Positions 62,224 through 64,000 of a DNA stretch of 64,000 nt are shown here, piece by piece. The DNA comes from DASUPK01 sp963743575 (lineage in GTDB: Bacteria; Actinomycetota; Thermoleophilia; Solirubrobacterales; 70-9). The notes under the pieces were generated by a model, which did not search any database, was not told the DNA's origin, and saw only the letters and a list, made by a program, of their open reading frames with translations. The position numbers and the translations under genes are program-made. The stretch lies in NCBI GenBank assembly GCA_963743575.1, contig CAVUQC010000004.1:186001-250000 (forward strand). Direction: 5' to 3'. The number at the start of each line of letters is the position of its first letter. The first letter of the stretch is position 1.

Positions 62224-63701
62224 TGTCGGCTCTCGAGATCGCCCTGGCCGTCGCGGCTCTGCTGATCGGCGCGACCGGAACGTTCTCCCCGTGCGGCCTC
62301 TCGGCGATCGACACCATCGGGCCAACGGGCCACACCGGGGGCCGGCCGATCACGATCGCGGCCTGCGCGACGTTCCTTCCCGGAGCGGTCGCCGGCGGGC
62401 TCGTCACGTTCGGAACGCTGGCGCTGCTGGGAGACCTGCTCCACGGGGCCGGTGGCCGCGCGGCCTACATCGCGGCGGCGGCGATCGCCCTGCTGGCCGC
62501 GGTGCTCGAGGTGCGCGGGACCCGGATCGTGCCGCAGATCCGCCGCCAGCTGCCCGAGCACTGGCGCCGGGTTATGCCGATGCCGCTCGCCGCCGCCCTC
62601 TACGGCTTGCTCCTGGGACTCGGCTTCACCACGTTCGTTCTCACCTTCGGGGTCTGGGCGCTCGCCGGAGTGAGCCTCGCGCTGGGCGAGCCGTCCCTGG
62701 GCCTGGTCCTCGGAGCTGCCTTCGGGATCGGTCGAGCCATCCCGATCGTGGTGCTGGCGCCGCTCGCCGGAACCGATACCGGTCTCCGGGCGACCGAGCT
62801 GATGTGCGAGCGGGAGGGGGTCTATCTGGGGCTCCGGCGGGGCGACGCCGCGGCGCTGCTGCTGGTTGCGGTCGCGTTGGTGATCGCGCCCGGCGCCGCC
62901 GGAGCGGCCGGCACCCAGGTGGCGCACGCCACCGATCCATCGGCCACCGCCGACGCTCTGCTCTTCCAGCGGCTCGGCGGCCCGGCCGTGATCAGCCGCG
63001 GCGGTCCGGAGATTTCGCTCCCCGGACAGCATCCGGCGATCGGCGGCCGGTTCATCGCAACCGTCGCCGGCGACTCGATCCTGCTCCTCGACCGCAACAG
63101 CCTTGCGCCGGTCGCGCAGTTGCCCGCCCCCGGGGCTGACGCGGTGGCTGTGTCGGACGACTGGCTCGCCTACCGCGCGCCTGCCGGCGGAGGCGACGGG
63201 ATCTACATCCGCTACATCGCGAACCCCGCCTCGCCCGCGCCGCCGCTGCTGCTGGCTGGCGAGGGGGGCGCCTCTCAGCTCAGCCCCCCGTCCGTGGACG
63301 GCAGCATCCTGCTCTACGCCATCGCAACTCCGCACGGCAGCCGCGTCGTCCAATGGGTGATGGGGACTCACCGGCATCGGGCGCTCGTTCGCTCGCCGCG
63401 CCTCCTCCTCTTCAACCCCGCGGTGGACGGCCACTCGTTCTCCTACGTGCGCTCGGATGCCCGCCGCAGCCGCCTGATGGTGCGCGGCCGGTCCCGGAGC
63501 GGCGCGGGGGGGATCCTCTTCACCCTGAAGCGCGCCGATGGGGAGCTCTACTCGGACGCGCTCACCGATTCGGTCGCCTATGTGACGATCCTGCGTCCCG
63601 GTGCAGCGGGCGGGGACGCGGCGATCGTCGGCGTCAGCCGCAGGCACCCCAGGTCGCTCCACGAGCGAGGGCCCCGGGGCGGCGGGAACCACCGCTTCTG
63701 A
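62223..63701 (+). CDS. CcdA/DsbD-like membrane domain fused to a beta-propeller-like domain
   Basis: 492 residues from ATG (TGATG overlap); any longer count includes nothing upstream. The N-terminal 220 residues have about six membrane helices with the CcdA-type GTFSPCGLSAID near the start, suggesting transfer of reducing power across the membrane. After another hydrophobic segment, about 260 residues show beta-blade repeats (GDSILLLDRNSLAPVAQLPA, VDGSILLYAIATPHG, VDGHSFSYVRSDARRSRL), like TolB/MauB-type propellers. The fusion could combine MauF-like and MauB-like roles in one chain (inference). Confidence 0.72.
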   Translation: MSALEIALAVAALLIGATGTFSPCGLSAIDTIGPTGHTGGRPITIAACATFLPGAVAGGLVTFGTLALLGDLLHGAGGRAAYIAAAAIALLAAVLEVRGTRIVPQIRRQLPEHWRRVMPMPLAAALYGLLLGLGFTTFVLTFGVWALAGVSLALGEPSLGLVLGAAFGIGRAIPIVVLAPLAGTDTGLRATELMCEREGVYLGLRRGDAAALLLVAVALVIAPGAAGAAGTQVAHATDPSATADALLFQRLGGPAVISRGGPEISLPGQHPAIGGRFIATVAGDSILLLDRNSLAPVAQLPAPGADAVAVSDDWLAYRAPAGGGDGIYIRYIANPASPAPPLLLAGEGGASQLSPPSVDGSILLYAIATPHGSRVVQWVMGTHRHRALVRSPRLLLFNPAVDGHSFSYVRSDARRSRLMVRGRSRSGAGGILFTLKRADGELYSDALTDSVAYVTILRPGAAGGDAAIVGVSRRHPRSLHERGPRGGGNHRF

Positions 63702-63702
63702 G

Positions 63703-64000
63703 CTACCAGCCGACCGGCGGCGAGAACGCCCGCAGCGGGGGTTGCGCGTAGCCGACCGCGCGGTAGAACGTCGCGCTCGGCTTGGCCAGGAGCCAGCGCC
63801 CGCCGACCCGCTCGAGGTAGATCACGTCGTCCTCGACGGAGACGTACTTGCGATCCGAGAAGTGGTGGGTGACCGTGGTCGTCAGCCGGGCACGATTGGA
63901 CCCGATCGCCTCCGGCTTCACCTCGACGATCTCGGTCCGCCGCCAGGCAGGACCGCCGCCGGCGGGACGCGAGCCGATCGACGCTCGCAGCGACGCCCGA
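63703..64000 (-). CDS. Hypothetical protein, 5' end outside window
   Basis: The frame is open from the right edge to a stop at 63703, giving the last 98 residues. RLTTTVTHHFSDRKYVSVED, then VIYLERVGGRWLLAKPSATF, resembles the end of an NTF2-like or Tim44-like domain, often found in actinobacterial exported proteins. The N-terminus is missing, so signal peptide and start are unknown. Convergent with the CcdA/propeller gene, one base between stops. Confidence 0.7.
   Translation of the reverse strand, partial: RASLRASIGSRPAGGGPAWRRTEIVEVKPEAIGSNRARLTTTVTHHFSDRKYVSVEDDVIYLERVGGRWLLAKPSATFYRAVGYAQPPLRAFSPPVGW

Overview
The window is GC-rich, densely packed chromosomal DNA with core genes on both strands. 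The gene content, high GC and frequent GTG/TTG starts overlapping the upstream stop suggest a deep-branching actinobacterium. Thermoleophilia (Solirubrobacterales, for example Solirubrobacter or Conexibacter relatives) is my best guess; this is an inference, because the window holds no rRNA. I saw no rRNA, tRNA, CRISPR array, transposase or prophage.

Layout. 1-6460: a truncated NTF2-like gene with a double operator; rpmE and a DUF1385 gene; a ferredoxin; an OmpR-type two-component system; then apbE, a haem-type membrane protein and a Ser/Gly-rich membrane protein. The ferredoxin gene and apbE share a conserved upstream element. 6459-10351: an Nramp-related transporter and the prfA-prmC-tsaC operon. 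10348-12861: a TetR-controlled operon on the minus strand encoding an R2lox-type di-metal oxidase, TetR and two NTF2-like proteins. 12964-21147: a secreted Lys-tailed protein, glyA, surface polysaccharide genes (DUF354 protein, sugar transferase, asnB, WecA-like) and a DUF3089 hydrolase. 21149-23241: an ECF sigma factor and a putative anti-sigma protein, divergent from a secreted repeat protein, with back-to-back promoters of the same type.

23404-30689: the complete F1Fo ATP synthase operon (AtpI-like protein, then B-E-F-H-A-G-D-C). 30848-37180: an M20 peptidase, then an envelope glycan cluster (LCP ligase, UDP-glucose dehydrogenase, nucleotidyltransferase, SIS isomerase). 37208-42420: an XRE/DUF2178 pair behind a large palindrome, arfB, ahcY, a secreted sugar dehydrogenase-like protein and a second nucleotidyltransferase. 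42421-48845: an unassigned gap, a hypothetical protein, comF, a lipase, hpf, secA and a cupin. 48842-59565: an M28 peptidase, a methyltransferase, prfB with its programmed frameshift, ogt with an ECF sigma factor, nadC, tandem NTF2-like genes, a GGDEF/EAL protein, an Fpg-type glycosylase and nadA. 59612-64000: a secreted trypsin-like protease and a three-gene cassette resembling a condensed methylamine-dehydrogenase (mau) locus.

The most interesting items are: (1) the mau-like cassette at 60777-63701, with a MauE-thioredoxin fusion, a Tat-exported Cys-rich MauA-like protein with a single Trp, and a CcdA-like/beta-propeller fusion; (2) a roughly 95-105 nt structured intergenic repeat present in four copies, each starting at the stop codon of the upstream gene, with covarying stems and GNA triloops; (3) several regulatory sites readable directly from the DNA: two TetR-type promoters, an XRE operator pair, a divergent ECF promoter pair and a 37-bp element shared by two promoters; (4) a CTG-initiated prmC and a prfB frameshift site without an adjacent Shine-Dalgarno-like stimulator; (5) Cys/Lys-rich C-terminal tails on several exported proteins.
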